Source: Myxococcota bacterium (GTDB taxonomy: Bacteria; Myxococcota_C; UBA6777). From it: 49,419 bases of DNA. Below the pieces are notes generated by a model, which made no database searches, was not told the origin of the DNA, and worked only from the letters and a program-made list of their open reading frames with translations. Below are positions 1 through 9,460 of the stretch, in pieces. Made by a program: the position numbers and the translations under genes. Where the stretch lies: assembly GCA_023150835.1 (NCBI GenBank), contig JAKLKB010000034.1, positions 1 to 49,419 of the forward strand, read 5' to 3'. Within the stretch, counting starts at the first letter, position 1, and each line of letters begins with the position of its first letter.

Positions 1-60
1 TTCCCCCCTGCCTCTTATCCTTTTCCCCTGCCTCTTATCCTTCCCCCCTGCCTCTTATCT
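1..60. repeat. three tandem copies of a 20-bp pyrimidine-rich unit
   Basis: Three consecutive 20-bp units share the core CCCCTGCCTCTTATC and differ at a few bases. They run directly into a shorter degenerate repeat with the core CTGCTTCCTT up to about position 95. The array lies upstream of the Cys-rich lipoprotein gene and may extend beyond the left edge of the window. I see no coding frame that explains it. Its function is unknown; it may simply be a slipped-strand microsatellite. Confidence 0.85.
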
Positions 61-192
61 GCTTCCTTATCTGCTTCCTTTTCTGCTTCCTTTTCCGTGC
101 TTTCCGTGTATTCCGTGGACTCTTGTTGTGTTTAGTGCTTCATGCGACACTGCGCTTGGTTTGTCTCTGCTTTCACCGAGAAGGTCTGCACC

Positions 193-1482
193 ATGCAAAT
201 CTCCACACATCTTTTGCGCATCTTCTGTTTTCCCCTACTCTTGGGGCTTTTGCTCACATTCTCCGCCTGCCCATCCCCTCCACCCAAAGAGGCCCCTCCC
301 GAAACCACTGCCGATGCTTCCGACGCCTCTCCCGAAAAGATCTCCTCCTCCGAAGAACCCCACACCTCCGAATCTTCCGCCCCCCCCGAATCCTCCGAAA
401 CCAACCACGAAGCCGAGGCACAGACCGAACCTTCCCCCGAACCTCGCCCCGAATGTCCCACCCAATGCACCGTGACAAGCCGTTGTGTGGGTACAGATCG
501 CCTCGAACGATGCAATGTCCGCGAAGGATGCGTGATCTGGGAAGCCCCCGAGCCTTGCGGCGATGGCAAGACCTGTCAAGACGGACTTTGTGTCACCAAG
601 TCTTGCGATGGCCCGGGACAATGCGGTGCGGGCTACCATTGCGAAAACAAACATTGCGCCTCGAACGCCTCCTGCTGCAAAGTCGGTAGCCCCCGTTGCA
701 CCCAACAAACCGAACAGACCTGCACCCAAGGCGACGATAACTGCGGCAAATGGACCGATGTCAAAACTTGCCGTGATGTCCCCCAAGATCGGCAGGCTTG
801 CTACCTCAACCAATGCACCGATTGTTACCAACGCCCCTGCGCAACGGGCGTCCCCTGCTGCCCCAACACCACCTGCCTCTATGGCTATTGCCTCCAACAA
901 TGCGACGAATCCAAAGGCGATATCAACAATCCCGAATGCAAACCCACCGAATACTGCTTTTCTCTCTCCAGCGGACAACCCGCACTCTGTTTCCCCGACG
1001 CCACCGAACCCAAAGGAGCCCCATGTAGCATCGTCAAGATCTGCCAAGTCGGCCTATCTTGCGCCGATATCGGCCAAGGTCTCCGTTGCTATACCGACTG
1101 CGATCTCAACCAATGCGCCGTCGGCAACCCCAATTGTGAAACCAACGAACAATGTGTCCCCGCCGCTGGAACCACCCTCAACAACATCTGCGTCCCTCTC
1201 CAAGCCACTCCCGCCAAACTCCACGAAGCTTGCAACGCCTCCACCCCCTGCGATGCCTGCAACCTCTGCGTCGGTGAAACCTCTTCCGCCGCCCACTGCC
1301 TCAAAACCTGTAATCCTTCCGCCTCCAACCCCAACTGCCCCACCGACTTCCTTTGCGCCGCTTATGATCCCTCCAAACCCACCCAAGGCGTCTGCCTCCA
1401 ACGATGCACCAACCCCGGCTCCAAAGACATCTGCACCTACGGAACCTGCCGCGATAAATCTGGCCAACATCTCTGCTTATAA
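193..1482 (+). CDS. Cys-rich secreted lipoprotein of unknown function
   Basis: This encodes 429 aa. I chose the ATG at 193 because the protein then opens with a compact signal sequence (MQISTHLLRIFCFPLLLGLL) ending in a lipobox (FSAC), so it should be lipid-anchored in the envelope. The 17 codons upstream look like leader sequence rather than protein. After the lipidated Cys comes a Pro/Glu/Ser-rich linker of about 75 residues. The rest is rich in cysteines, in short CxxxxxC-type clusters that look like many small disulfide-bonded modules. I recognise no catalytic motif. Proteins of this build are common in Myxococcota and are usually annotated as hypothetical. The gene stands alone, with a repeat-filled spacer downstream. 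Confidence 0.8.
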   Translation: MQISTHLLRIFCFPLLLGLLLTFSACPSPPPKEAPPETTADASDASPEKISSSEEPHTSESSAPPESSETNHEAEAQTEPSPEPRPECPTQCTVTSRCVGTDRLERCNVREGCVIWEAPEPCGDGKTCQDGLCVTKSCDGPGQCGAGYHCENKHCASNASCCKVGSPRCTQQTEQTCTQGDDNCGKWTDVKTCRDVPQDRQACYLNQCTDCYQRPCATGVPCCPNTTCLYGYCLQQCDESKGDINNPECKPTEYCFSLSSGQPALCFPDATEPKGAPCSIVKICQVGLSCADIGQGLRCYTDCDLNQCAVGNPNCETNEQCVPAAGTTLNNICVPLQATPAKLHEACNASTPCDACNLCVGETSSAAHCLKTCNPSASNPNCPTDFLCAAYDPSKPTQGVCLQRCTNPGSKDICTYGTCRDKSGQHLCL

Positions 1483-1507
1483 TAGGACTTACGCCGTTGG
1501 GCTGATG

Positions 1508-1900
1508 TTGTGGGGTTTCACCCCATACGCGCCTTGTTAAGGTGGAAACCTCGTAGAGTCGGTCTTGATCGCCTTTTTTTTCTCCCCCCCTCAATCCCCC
1601 CGGCCAACGGGGGGAAGTTGGAACGGGCAGCGTCTGCATTTCGTGCATACAGCGTGCGCCTCCCCTGTTCACGGGGGAGGGCGGGGTGGGGGGCTTTCCT
1701 CCGCTTCACCTAACGCCTATGGGGTTTCACCCCACACCCCACAAGGGAGCTTTGCCCCCTTGACCCCGTGTAGGCGAAAAGCCCGATCGTTTTTCAAACC
1801 AACAACTCTGTCGCTTGAAACAACACGGACACGGGGTTTTTGGCCTACAAACCGGCCCTGTTTATCAAAAAAATTGAAGTGATCATCGAGATCACTCGAC
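1508..1900 (+). repeat. mosaic dispersed repeat (copy 1), fills the 568-bp spacer
   Basis: This spacer between two genes is composed of repeat modules found elsewhere in the window. Module A, about 1539-1690, contains GGTGGAAACCTCGTAGAG, the hairpin CCCCCCGGCCAACGGGGGG and GCATACAGCGTGCG. It recurs inverted at about 10512-10704. Module B, about 1717-1860, starts with a short palindrome (TGGGG...CCCCA) followed by CCCCACAAGGGAG and CCCTTGACCCCGTG. It recurs in full, inverted, at about 26340-26500 and in part at 18545, 24511 and 28594. A further palindrome lies at 1511-1528. No good ORF uses this DNA. The structure suggests a non-autonomous mobile or REP/MITE-like element; that is inference. 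Confidence 0.75.
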
Positions 1901-2050
1901 AACTTTTTTTCACCGAAGCCTAAAGCTTCTCCACCGATGGCCGTTAGGGTATTTGTTTGCCATCGGATCCTGCGCGATCTGTCAGCGTTAGCCCGTCCCA
2001 CCTCTGGATGCCACGCAGGTTCCCTTCCACCACCGAAGGGAGCGCCCCAC

Positions 2051-2911
2051 ATGAGTCATACGCCTACGCATCTCACACCCACAAGCCGTCTTCGCCACCG
2101 ACCGCGTATCCTCCTGCTTGACAACGACGATCACCGCCGCCAACGCAAGAAAAACGCCATCCAGCGCTGCTTTCCCACTGTCCAGATCGTCGACGCCAAG
2201 TACCTCCATCAAGCCGCCTTTATCCGCCAAAAACTCGACATCCATCTCCTTCTCATCGAACAACCACTCCGTGAGTACGACTTTTCCACCATCCACCAAC
2301 TCCAACAAAACGAACCCAACGAACCCATCCCCTTGATCTTGTCGCTCGAATGGCACGAGATCACCCAACGCCCCTCTTTTTCGCTCGGCGCATGGAACTT
2401 CCTTCGCACCACCGCCAACACAGAAGAACTCTGTAGCAGCCTCCGTCCTCTGCTCTCCGAACCCCCGCCATTTCCCGAGATGACTGGCCCTCTTCACCCC
2501 ACCGCACTCCCCAACTTGATCCATTCCTGCGGCGAACTCCGACGCCACTGTGTCCTGCGCATCGAAGGCTTTCTGTTCTTTGGTGGCCTTTGGTTCCAAG
2601 ACGGCCAACTCATCCGCGCCGAATACAAGATGGCCTCACCCGCTTTTCTTGGCGACTCCCTCCAATCCATCCAAACCTTCGATCTCCAAGGCGAAAAAGC
2701 CCTGTCTTTCCTGCTCTCCTCTCACCAAGGCCGCTTTTTCCTCCGCGATCTCTCCGAACCCCTCCCCCTCGGACTCCACAACATCGCCCGCGTCTGGGAT
2801 CCCCTCAAAGGACTCACTCCCACTGAACACGACTACATGATCCACCTCGGACTCTCCGCCTCTTATGATGCCCTACCCGCTGAACACCACACCCCACTCC
2901 ACTACGATTGA
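2051..2911 (+). CDS. response-regulator-like protein with PATAN/DUF4388-like C-terminus
   Basis: This encodes 286 aa. The ATG at 2051 follows a GAAGGGAG ribosome-binding site; the in-frame start at 1937 has none and would translate repeat DNA. The N-terminus resembles a receiver domain: the hydrophobic strand RILLLDNDD gives the acidic pocket, and a second strand is LLLIEQP, where the usual phospho-acceptor Asp appears to be Glu. The C-terminal half (about residues 140-250) fits the DUF4388/PATAN pattern, with LPNLIHSCGELRRHCVL, GLWFQDGQLIRAEY, a GDSLQ segment and SSHQGRFFL. In this family a receiver is often joined to PATAN in gliding or twitching regulators. The assignment is by pattern, and phosphorylation is doubtful because of the Glu. 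Confidence 0.6.
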   Translation: MSHTPTHLTPTSRLRHRPRILLLDNDDHRRQRKKNAIQRCFPTVQIVDAKYLHQAAFIRQKLDIHLLLIEQPLREYDFSTIHQLQQNEPNEPIPLILSLEWHEITQRPSFSLGAWNFLRTTANTEELCSSLRPLLSEPPPFPEMTGPLHPTALPNLIHSCGELRRHCVLRIEGFLFFGGLWFQDGQLIRAEYKMASPAFLGDSLQSIQTFDLQGEKALSFLLSSHQGRFFLRDLSEPLPLGLHNIARVWDPLKGLTPTEHDYMIHLGLSASYDALPAEHHTPLHYD

Positions 2912-2935
2912 CTCTTTTGGCGACCACGCCCTTCC

Positions 2936-3229
2936 AACTCGAAAATCTTCATCCACACACCCAAATATCGCTCCCCCAACTCGAAAATCTTCATCCACAC
3001 ACCCAAATATCGCTCCCCCACCCCGAAATTCTTCATCCAAGCACCCAAACGACGATCTCCCGACCGGGAAATCTTCATCCAAGCACCCAAACGACGATCT
3101 CCCGACCGGGAAATCTTCATCCAAGCACCCAAACGACGATCTCCCGACCGGAAATTCTTCATCCAAGCACCCAAACGACGATCTCCCGACTGGAAATTCT
3201 TCATCCAAGCACCCAAACGACGATCTCCC
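2936..3229. repeat. 42-bp minisatellite, seven copies
   Basis: Seven head-to-tail 42-bp units begin at 2936, 2978, 3020, 3062, 3104, 3146 and 3188. The core is CTTCATCCAAGCACCCAAAC. The first two units are one subtype (CACACACCCAAATATCGCTC) and the last five another, so the array has grown by unit duplication. Because 42 is a multiple of three, long ORFs stay open on both strands, but none has a ribosome-binding site. The array starts 25 bp after the upstream stop codon and ends about 260 bp before aceE. The rest of this 575-bp spacer shows nothing clear beyond a TTGACT box at 3282 with no good -10. Confidence 0.9.
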
Positions 3230-3486
3230 GAGCCAACCCTCTCCCTTTGTGCGCTCTAACGATAATTTCCCTGCCCATCCCTTGACTTTTGGGCATTTCG
3301 GACAAAACAAACCGCGTCCACCAACACAAGCTATCTGCTCACCGTACCTAGATTCTTCCCGATTATCCGCTTTGGAATGAAGAAACATTCAGAAAAAAAT
3401 GGATCTTTTGCCTTGGGTTTCGGTGAGGGAGTGAGTAAAATGCGCAGCGCTGAGGCACAAGTCTATCACACCCAAAGGAGTCTTCG

Positions 3487-6153
3487 ATGACGATTCCATC
3501 CTATAAAGATCCCGATCCTTTAGAGACCCAAGAATGGCAAGAAGCTGTGGAAGTGGTGATCGAGCGCGACGGGCATGATCGCGCCACATGGTTGCTTTCA
3601 CAAGCCGCAGCCACCGCTTATACCGCAGGGGCCAAACTGCCCAACACCAACCGCACACCCTACCTCAACTCGATCCCCGCTCACCGCGAAAAGCCTTATC
3701 CGGGGGATTTGGCGATGGAAGAGCGGATCATGGCTTATCTGCGGTGGAATGCCGTAGCGATGGTGGTCAAAGCCAACCACAAACCCTCCAAGCCGGGAGG
3801 ACACCTCGCAAGCTACCAATCTTCGGCGATGTTGTACGAAGTGGGATTCAATCACTTTTGGCGCGCTCCCCAAGACGGGCTGCCCGGGGATATGGTGTAC
3901 TTCCAAGGCCATAGTTCTCCGGGCGTGTATTCACGCGCCTTTGTGGAAGGTCGCCTAAGCCGCGAACATCTCGAAAACTTCCGTAGCGAAGTCGATGGCA
4001 ACGGTCTGCCGTCGTATCCGCACCCGTGGTTGATGCCGCATTTTTGGCAATATCCGACGGTCTCGATGGGACTGGGGCCGATCACAGCGATCTATCAAGC
4101 CCGCTTTATGAAGTACCTTGAAAACCGCGAACTAATCCCGCGCTCAGACCGCAAGATCTGGGTGTTTTTGGGAGACGGGGAGATGGACGAACCCGAGTCC
4201 CAAGGGGCGATCGGACTGGCCGCCCGCGAAAACCTCGACAACTTGATCTTTGTGGTGAATTGCAACTTGCAGCGCCTTGATGGTCCTGTCCGTGGCAACG
4301 GCAATATCGTTCAAGAGCTCGAAGGAAACTTCCGTGGTGCGGGATGGAACGTGATCAAGTGTTTGTGGGGGGCAGGATGGGACAAACTCTTGGCCCAAGA
4401 CCACAACGGCTGGCTCAAGAAGCGCTTTAACGAGTGCCTTGATGGGGAGTACCAAAACTTCCGCGCCAACGGGGGCGCTTTCATCCGCGAACATTTCTTT
4501 GGGCGCTATCCTGAACTTCGACGGATGGTCGAACACATGAGCGACGATCAGATCTTTTATGATCTTGTGCGCGGTGGGCACGATGCCACCAAGGTTTACA
4601 ACGCTTATCTCGAAGCGGTGAACACCCAAGGCCAACCCACGTTGATCCTCGCAAAGACCGTCAAAGGCTTTGGCATGGGCGATGCGGGCGAAGGTCTCAA
4701 CATCACTCACCAACAAAAGAATATGGAAGGCGAGCAACTCCGCACCTTCCGCAAACGCTTCCAGATCCCTGTCTCCGATCAAGATATCGACGAACTGAAC
4801 TTTGTCAGCCCGCCCGAAGACAGCCCCGAGATGCGCTATCTCAAAGAGCGTCGCGCTGCGCTCGGGGGCTTCTTGCCAGCCCGCCGCCCCAAAGTCGAAG
4901 AACCGCTCACTCTCCCCGATTTATCGAGTTTTGGGCTACTTCTGGGAGACTCGGGTTCGCGCACTCTTTCGACCACGATGGCGGTGGTGCGCCTTCTTGC
5001 GACACTTGCACGCGACAAAGAGATCGGGCCTCGGATCGTGCCGATCGTTCCTGACGAAGCGCGTACATTTGGGATGGAAGGGATGTTCCGACAGATCGGC
5101 ATCTACGCACACGAAGGCCAAAAGTATACTCCCCAAGATGCCCGCGAGATCATGCCTTACCGCGAAGATATCAAAGGGCAGATCCTTCAAGAAGGCATCA
5201 ACGAAGCAGGGGCCATCTCTTCTTGGATCGCCGCAGGGACCGCCTATAGCAACTACGGCATCCAGATGATCTCGGTGTATCTATTTTATTCGATGTTTGG
5301 TTTCCAACGCATCGGCGATCTTGCGTGGGCAGCGGGCGATTGCCGCACACGCGGCTTTTTGATCGGTGGAACTTCTGGACGCACCACGCTCAACGGCGAA
5401 GGACTCCAACACCAAGACGGACACAGCCATCTCTTCGCCCAATTCATCCCAAGCTGCGTCTCTTACGACCCCACCTTCCAATACGAAGTCGCTGTGATCT
5501 TCCATCACGGACTCAAGCGGATGTACGTCCAACAAGAAGATGTCTACTTCTACATCACCACCATGAACGAAAACTACCATCATCCCGCCATGCCCGAAGG
5601 CGTCGAAGAAGGCATCATCAAGGGGATGTATCGTTTGCGTCAAAGTACCACCGAAGGCCCGCGTGTTCAGCTTCTCGGCTGTGGAACGATCTTGCGTGAA
5701 TCGCTTGCAGCCGCCGAACTACTCGAAAAAGACTTTGGTGTTGCAGCAGATGTTTGGAGCGTGACGAGCTTCAATGAGTTGGCACGCGATGGCCAAGATA
5801 TCGAGCGCTGGAATCGCTTGCATCCAACGGCGGCTGCGCGTGAAAGCTATGTCACCCAGCTTCTCGCCCCCACCCAAGGCCCGATCATCGCGAGTTCGGA
5901 TTATCTGCGCCTCTATGCCGAACAGATCCGCGCTTTTGTGCCGCGACGTTATGTCACCCTTGGCACCGATGGCTATGGCCGTTCGGATAGCCGCGCTCGC
6001 TTGCGTGCGCATTTTGAGGTGGATCGCTATCACATCGCTTATACAGCCCTCAAATCCCTCGCCGACGAAGGGACTCTCCCGATGGAACGCGCTGTCGAAG
6101 CACTCAAAAAATACGACATCCATCCCGACAAACCCAATCCACGCCGAGCCTAA
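3487..6153 (+). CDS. aceE: pyruvate dehydrogenase E1 component, homodimeric type
   Basis: This encodes 888 aa, the normal length for the homodimeric (alpha2) E1. It decarboxylates pyruvate with thiamine diphosphate and acetylates the lipoyl group of E2. The ThDP/Mg motif is plain: G229DGEMDE, then N258CN followed by [11 protein letters not shown], 29 residues apart. Other family signatures are [18 protein letters not shown] near the N-terminus, HQQKNM, and HQDGHSHL in the C-terminal half. The start has a good ribosome-binding site (AAAGGAG at about 3474). It is the first gene of a co-directional E1-E2-E3 group with 50 bp to the next gene. No PdhR-type operator was recognised upstream. Confidence 0.97.
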   Translation: MTIPSYKDPDPLETQEWQEAVEVVIERDGHDRATWLLSQAAATAYTAGAKLPNTNRTPYLNSIPAHREKPYPGDLAMEERIMAYLRWNAVAMVVKANHKPSKPGGHLASYQSSAMLYEVGFNHFWRAPQDGLPGDMVYFQGHSSPGVYSRAFVEGRLSREHLENFRSEVDGNGLPSYPHPWLMPHFWQYPTVSMGLGPITAIYQARFMKYLENRELIPRSDRKIWVFLGDGEMDEPESQGAIGLAARENLDNLIFVVNCNLQRLDGPVRGNGNIVQELEGNFRGAGWNVIKCLWGAGWDKLLAQDHNGWLKKRFNECLDGEYQNFRANGGAFIREHFFGRYPELRRMVEHMSDDQIFYDLVRGGHDATKVYNAYLEAVNTQGQPTLILAKTVKGFGMGDAGEGLNITHQQKNMEGEQLRTFRKRFQIPVSDQDIDELNFVSPPEDSPEMRYLKERRAALGGFLPARRPKVEEPLTLPDLSSFGLLLGDSGSRTLSTTMAVVRLLATLARDKEIGPRIVPIVPDEARTFGMEGMFRQIGIYAHEGQKYTPQDAREIMPYREDIKGQILQEGINEAGAISSWIAAGTAYSNYGIQMISVYLFYSMFGFQRIGDLAWAAGDCRTRGFLIGGTSGRTTLNGEGLQHQDGHSHLFAQFIPSCVSYDPTFQYEVAVIFHHGLKRMYVQQEDVYFYITTMNENYHHPAMPEGVEEGIIKGMYRLRQSTTEGPRVQLLGCGTILRESLAAAELLEKDFGVAADVWSVTSFNELARDGQDIERWNRLHPTAAARESYVTQLLAPTQGPIIASSDYLRLYAEQIRAFVPRRYVTLGTDGYGRSDSRARLRAHFEVDRYHIAYTALKSLADEGTLPMERAVEALKKYDIHPDKPNPRRA

Positions 6154-6203
6154 GCGGGTCCACCACCTCGCTTCCCACCCGCCCAAAGGGAGAAGAACCA
6201 CCG

Positions 6204-7520
6204 ATGAGCCTTACAACGATTCTGGTTCCTGACATCGGCGACTTTGCAAACGTCGATGTGATCGAAGTTCACGTCACCGTAGGGAAAAAGATCAAGATCG
6301 ATGACCCCTTGATCACCCTCGAAAGCGATAAAGCATCCCTCGATATCCCTGCCACCCAAGCAGGCACCGTCAAAGAAGTCCAGATCAAGATCGGCGACAA
6401 AGTCTCGATGGGTAGCCCGATCATGATCCTTGAGATCGCAACAGGCGCATCTTCGGCCCCGAGCGTCTCTGCACCCACCGCAAGCCCCGTGACCTCAGTC
6501 CCAACAGCCCCCGTCGCTCAAGCTTCCTCGACTGCCAGCCCTGCAACCCCCGCCAAAGCCGTAACAACAGGCGAAGCCACCGCCCTCCCTGCGTCCCATG
6601 TCGAACGTGCCTACGCCAGCCCTTCGGTGCGTCGCTATGCACGAGAAAAAGGCGTGGATCTCCGTCGCGTCACAGGAACAGGCCGCAAAGGCCGCATCAC
6701 CCAAGAAGATGTCGATATCTTCCTCAAAGAAGGGGCCAAGCCAGCCCCCAAACCCGCCGCTGCACCCGTCCAAGTAATCGGTTCAGGCATCCCTGCGATC
6801 CCTGCGGTCGACTTTACAAAGTTCGGAGCCATCGAAAGCATCGAGCTTGGCCGCATCAAGCGCCTGACCGCTCAAGCCATGACGCGCTCTTGGCTGAATA
6901 TCCCGCACGTCACACACAACGACGAAGCCGATATCACGGAGCTTGAGGACTTCCGCAAGTCGCTCAAAGATGAAGCCGAAAAGAAAGGCGTGCGCGTCAC
7001 GCTGCTTGGCTTTGCGATGAAAGCCGTTGTCAACGCGCTTCAGACCTTCCCCACCTTCAACGCTTCGCTCGACCCTGCGGGCGAAAAACTGATCCTCAAA
7101 AAGTATTATCACATCGGTATCGCGGTCGACACTCCCCAAGGACTCGTCGTTCCCGTGATCCGCGACGTCGACAAAAAAACCGTGTACGAGCTTTCTGCGG
7201 AGCTTGCGACCCTCAGCAAAAAAGCCCGCGACAACAAGCTGGCTGTCAGCGATATCCAAGGCGGAACCTTCACGATATCGAGCCTTGGAGGGATCGGCGG
7301 AACCAGCTTTACACCGATCATCAACGCTCCCGAAGTCGCGATCCTTGGGATGACGCGCTCCAAGATCCAACCCGAATGGGATGGAAAAGCCTTTGTACCT
7401 CGGTTGATGCAGCCGCTTTCGCTGTCTTACGATCACCGCGTGATCGATGGGGCCGAAGCTGCCCGCTTCTGCCGTCATCTCGCTGTTGTTCTCGGTGATC
7501 TCCGCCGCATCTTGTTGTAA
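6204..7520 (+). CDS. aceF: dihydrolipoyl acetyltransferase (PDH E2)
   Basis: This encodes 438 aa. It is the core of the pyruvate dehydrogenase complex and transfers acetyl from lipoamide to CoA. There is one N-terminal lipoyl domain with the lipoylated Lys at position 43 (ESDKAS). An Ala/Pro/Thr-rich linker of about 50 residues follows, then a peripheral-subunit-binding domain starting near residue 137 ([17 protein letters not shown]). A second Pro/Ala linker leads to the catalytic domain, which has the C-terminal SYDHRVIDG motif (His411, Asp415). The ribosome-binding site is AAAGGGAG. With one lipoyl domain it is shorter than the three-lipoyl enterobacterial E2. It sits between E1 and E3 in the operon. 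Confidence 0.96.
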   Translation: MSLTTILVPDIGDFANVDVIEVHVTVGKKIKIDDPLITLESDKASLDIPATQAGTVKEVQIKIGDKVSMGSPIMILEIATGASSAPSVSAPTASPVTSVPTAPVAQASSTASPATPAKAVTTGEATALPASHVERAYASPSVRRYAREKGVDLRRVTGTGRKGRITQEDVDIFLKEGAKPAPKPAAAPVQVIGSGIPAIPAVDFTKFGAIESIELGRIKRLTAQAMTRSWLNIPHVTHNDEADITELEDFRKSLKDEAEKKGVRVTLLGFAMKAVVNALQTFPTFNASLDPAGEKLILKKYYHIGIAVDTPQGLVVPVIRDVDKKTVYELSAELATLSKKARDNKLAVSDIQGGTFTISSLGGIGGTSFTPIINAPEVAILGMTRSKIQPEWDGKAFVPRLMQPLSLSYDHRVIDGAEAARFCRHLAVVLGDLRRILL

Positions 7521-7574
7521 TACGATATCCGAGTGATCTGTGATCGAAGGATAGCACGTAGACGCCCTGTGCTT

Positions 7575-7617
7575 GGGCAGCCACAGGGGGCTGCCCCTAC
7601 CTCCTTACGATCATACA
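7575..7617 (+). repeat. hairpin-containing intercistronic repeat in the pdh operon
   Basis: In the 148-bp gap between aceF and the E3 gene, GGGCAGCC (7575-7582) pairs with GGCTGCCC (7589-7596) over a 6-nt loop. There is no T-run, so it is not a classical terminator. The left part (GGCAGCCACAGGGGGCT) and the downstream TTACGATCATAC both recur, in the same relative order, on the minus strand at 23081-23117. It is therefore a dispersed element. It may act as an RNA processing or stability hairpin between E2 and E3; that is inference. Confidence 0.65.
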
Positions 7618-7668
7618 ACGGGCAGATTTGGTAGAATCGCCGAAACTATCGACTGGGAGTATTTTTTG

Positions 7669-9456
7669 ATGAAGATTGAACAGATCAAAGTCCCTGACAT
7701 CGGGGACTTTCAATCGGTCGATGTGATCGAAGTCCACGTCAAACGCGGCGACAAGATCAAGGCCGATGACGCGATGATCACGTTGGAAAACGACAAAGCC
7801 TCTCTCGATCTTCCCGCACCGATGGCCGGGATCGTCAAAGAGATCTTTGTCCAGATCGGCGACAAAGTCAGCGAAGGCAACCTGATCATTTCTCTCGAAG
7901 TGGACGATGCCATCGCCCTTTCTGCCCCCCCCTCTTCCAAAGCCATCCCCCTCCAAGGTCCGCCGTCTTCGGTCTCCACACCTTCTTTGCCCATGATCCC
8001 CGTCCCGGGTGCAGGTGTGTTCAGCGGAAAAGCCGATATAACGGCACAGGTCGTCGTCCTTGGTTCAGGGCCGGGTGGATACACCGCAGCTTTCCGCGCT
8101 GCGGATCTTGGCCTACAAACCGTCTTGATCGAACGCTACCCGACACTTGGTGGCGTCTGCCTCAACGTCGGCTGCATCCCCTCGAAGGCACTACTGCACG
8201 CCGCCAAGATCCTCGATGAAGCCAAGGCTTTCGCCAAACACGGCATCACCTTTGGACCGCCAAAGATCGACCTTGACGCCTTGCGCACATGGAAAGACAG
8301 CGTGGTCGGCAAGCTTACTGGCGGACTTGGCGGCCTTGCAAAGCAACGCAAGGTGCAAGTCGTCCGAGGATACGGGCGTTTTCTCGATCCCTACCACATC
8401 GAAGCCACCGACGACGACGGCAAAAAAACCATCATCCGTTTTGAAAATTGCATCATCGCGGCAGGTTCCGAGCCCGTCAAACTGCCCTTTATCCCAGACG
8501 ATCCGCGCATTGTGGACTCGACGGGAGCGTTAGAGTTGCGCTTTTTGCCTGAGCGGATGTTGGTGCTTGGTGGCGGGATCATCGGGCTGGAGATGGCGAC
8601 GGTGTATGCGGCGCTTGGAGCGCGGATTAGCGTGGTCGAGATGCTCGGCGGCTTGATGATGGGTGCAGATCGCGATGTGGTGCGGCCTTATCATCGCTAC
8701 ATCGAAAAACGCTACGAAGCGATCATGCTCGAAACCCGTGTCACCAAAGTTGAAGCCGATGCACACGGACTCACGGTGCATTTCGACGGTAAGCAAGCCC
8801 CCAAAGAACCCCAGCGCTACGATATGATCCTCGTCTCGGTCGGGCGCACCCCAAACGGCAAGAAGATCGATGCCGAAAAAGCTGGCGTGTACGTCGACGA
8901 ACGCGGATTTATCCCCGTCACCGACAACCAGATGCACACCAATGTCCCGCATATCTTTGCGATCGGCGATATCATCGGCCAACCGATGCTTGCCCACAAA
9001 GCCACGCACGAAGGCAAAACCGCTGCCGAAGTCTGCGCAGGAGAAGCCTCCTTCTTTGATGCACGGGTGATCCCAAGCGTCGCCTATACCGATCCCGAAG
9101 TCGCTTGGGTCGGCCTCACCGAGACCGAAGCCCTCGCCCAAGGTATCCCCTTCGGCAAAGGGACATTCCCTTGGGCTGCATCGGGACGTGCGCTCGCGCT
9201 CGCCCGTGACGAAGGACTCACCAAAGTGATCTTCGATCCCGAAACGCATCGTGTCCTTGGTGCGGGCATCGTCGGCCCCAATGCAGGCGATCTGATCGCC
9301 GAAGTCGCCCTTGCCATCGAGATGGGCGCAGATGCCCACGATGTCGGTTTAACCGTCCACCCCCACCCCACACTCTCCGAAACCATCGCTTTTGCCGCCG
9401 AAGCCTTCGAAGGCACAATCACCGACCTCTACCTCCCCAAAAAGCCAGCCCGATAA
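7669..9456 (+). CDS. lpdA: dihydrolipoamide dehydrogenase (E3) with N-terminal lipoyl domain
   Basis: This encodes 595 aa. It reoxidises the dihydrolipoyl group of E2 using FAD and NAD+. I chose the ATG at 7669 because it follows GGGAG at about 7655 and begins exactly at the lipoyl domain; the longer frame reads through the hairpin repeat. Residues 1-80 form a lipoyl domain (Lys43 in ENDKAS) nearly parallel to that of E2. An Ala/Pro/Ser linker follows, then the disulfide oxidoreductase: FAD site GSGPGG at about 132, redox pair C164-C169 in GGVCLNVGCIPSK, and catalytic His566/Glu571 in HPHPTLSE. Lipoyl-E3 fusions are established in some proteobacteria, for example Neisseria p64k. The gene converges on the hydrolase with 4 bp between stop codons. 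Confidence 0.96.
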   Translation: MKIEQIKVPDIGDFQSVDVIEVHVKRGDKIKADDAMITLENDKASLDLPAPMAGIVKEIFVQIGDKVSEGNLIISLEVDDAIALSAPPSSKAIPLQGPPSSVSTPSLPMIPVPGAGVFSGKADITAQVVVLGSGPGGYTAAFRAADLGLQTVLIERYPTLGGVCLNVGCIPSKALLHAAKILDEAKAFAKHGITFGPPKIDLDALRTWKDSVVGKLTGGLGGLAKQRKVQVVRGYGRFLDPYHIEATDDDGKKTIIRFENCIIAAGSEPVKLPFIPDDPRIVDSTGALELRFLPERMLVLGGGIIGLEMATVYAALGARISVVEMLGGLMMGADRDVVRPYHRYIEKRYEAIMLETRVTKVEADAHGLTVHFDGKQAPKEPQRYDMILVSVGRTPNGKKIDAEKAGVYVDERGFIPVTDNQMHTNVPHIFAIGDIIGQPMLAHKATHEGKTAAEVCAGEASFFDARVIPSVAYTDPEVAWVGLTETEALAQGIPFGKGTFPWAASGRALALARDEGLTKVIFDPETHRVLGAGIVGPNAGDLIAEVALAIEMGADAHDVGLTVHPHPTLSETIAFAAEAFEGTITDLYLPKKPAR

Positions 9457-9460
9457 GGTT

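Noticed and set aside
235-1047. Minus-strand 270-codon ORF opposite the Cys-rich lipoprotein
   Set aside because: It is Gly/Ala/Phe-rich shadow translation of a Cys/Pro-rich gene, and the sense strand has a lipobox.
3282-3310. TTGACT box as aceE promoter
   Set aside because: No acceptable -10 at 16-18 bp spacing; AAACAA is all that is present.
2865-3388. Open frames on both strands through the 42-bp repeat
   Set aside because: A repeat unit divisible by three keeps all frames open. Neither strand has a start signal, and the plus-strand frame overlaps the upstream gene.
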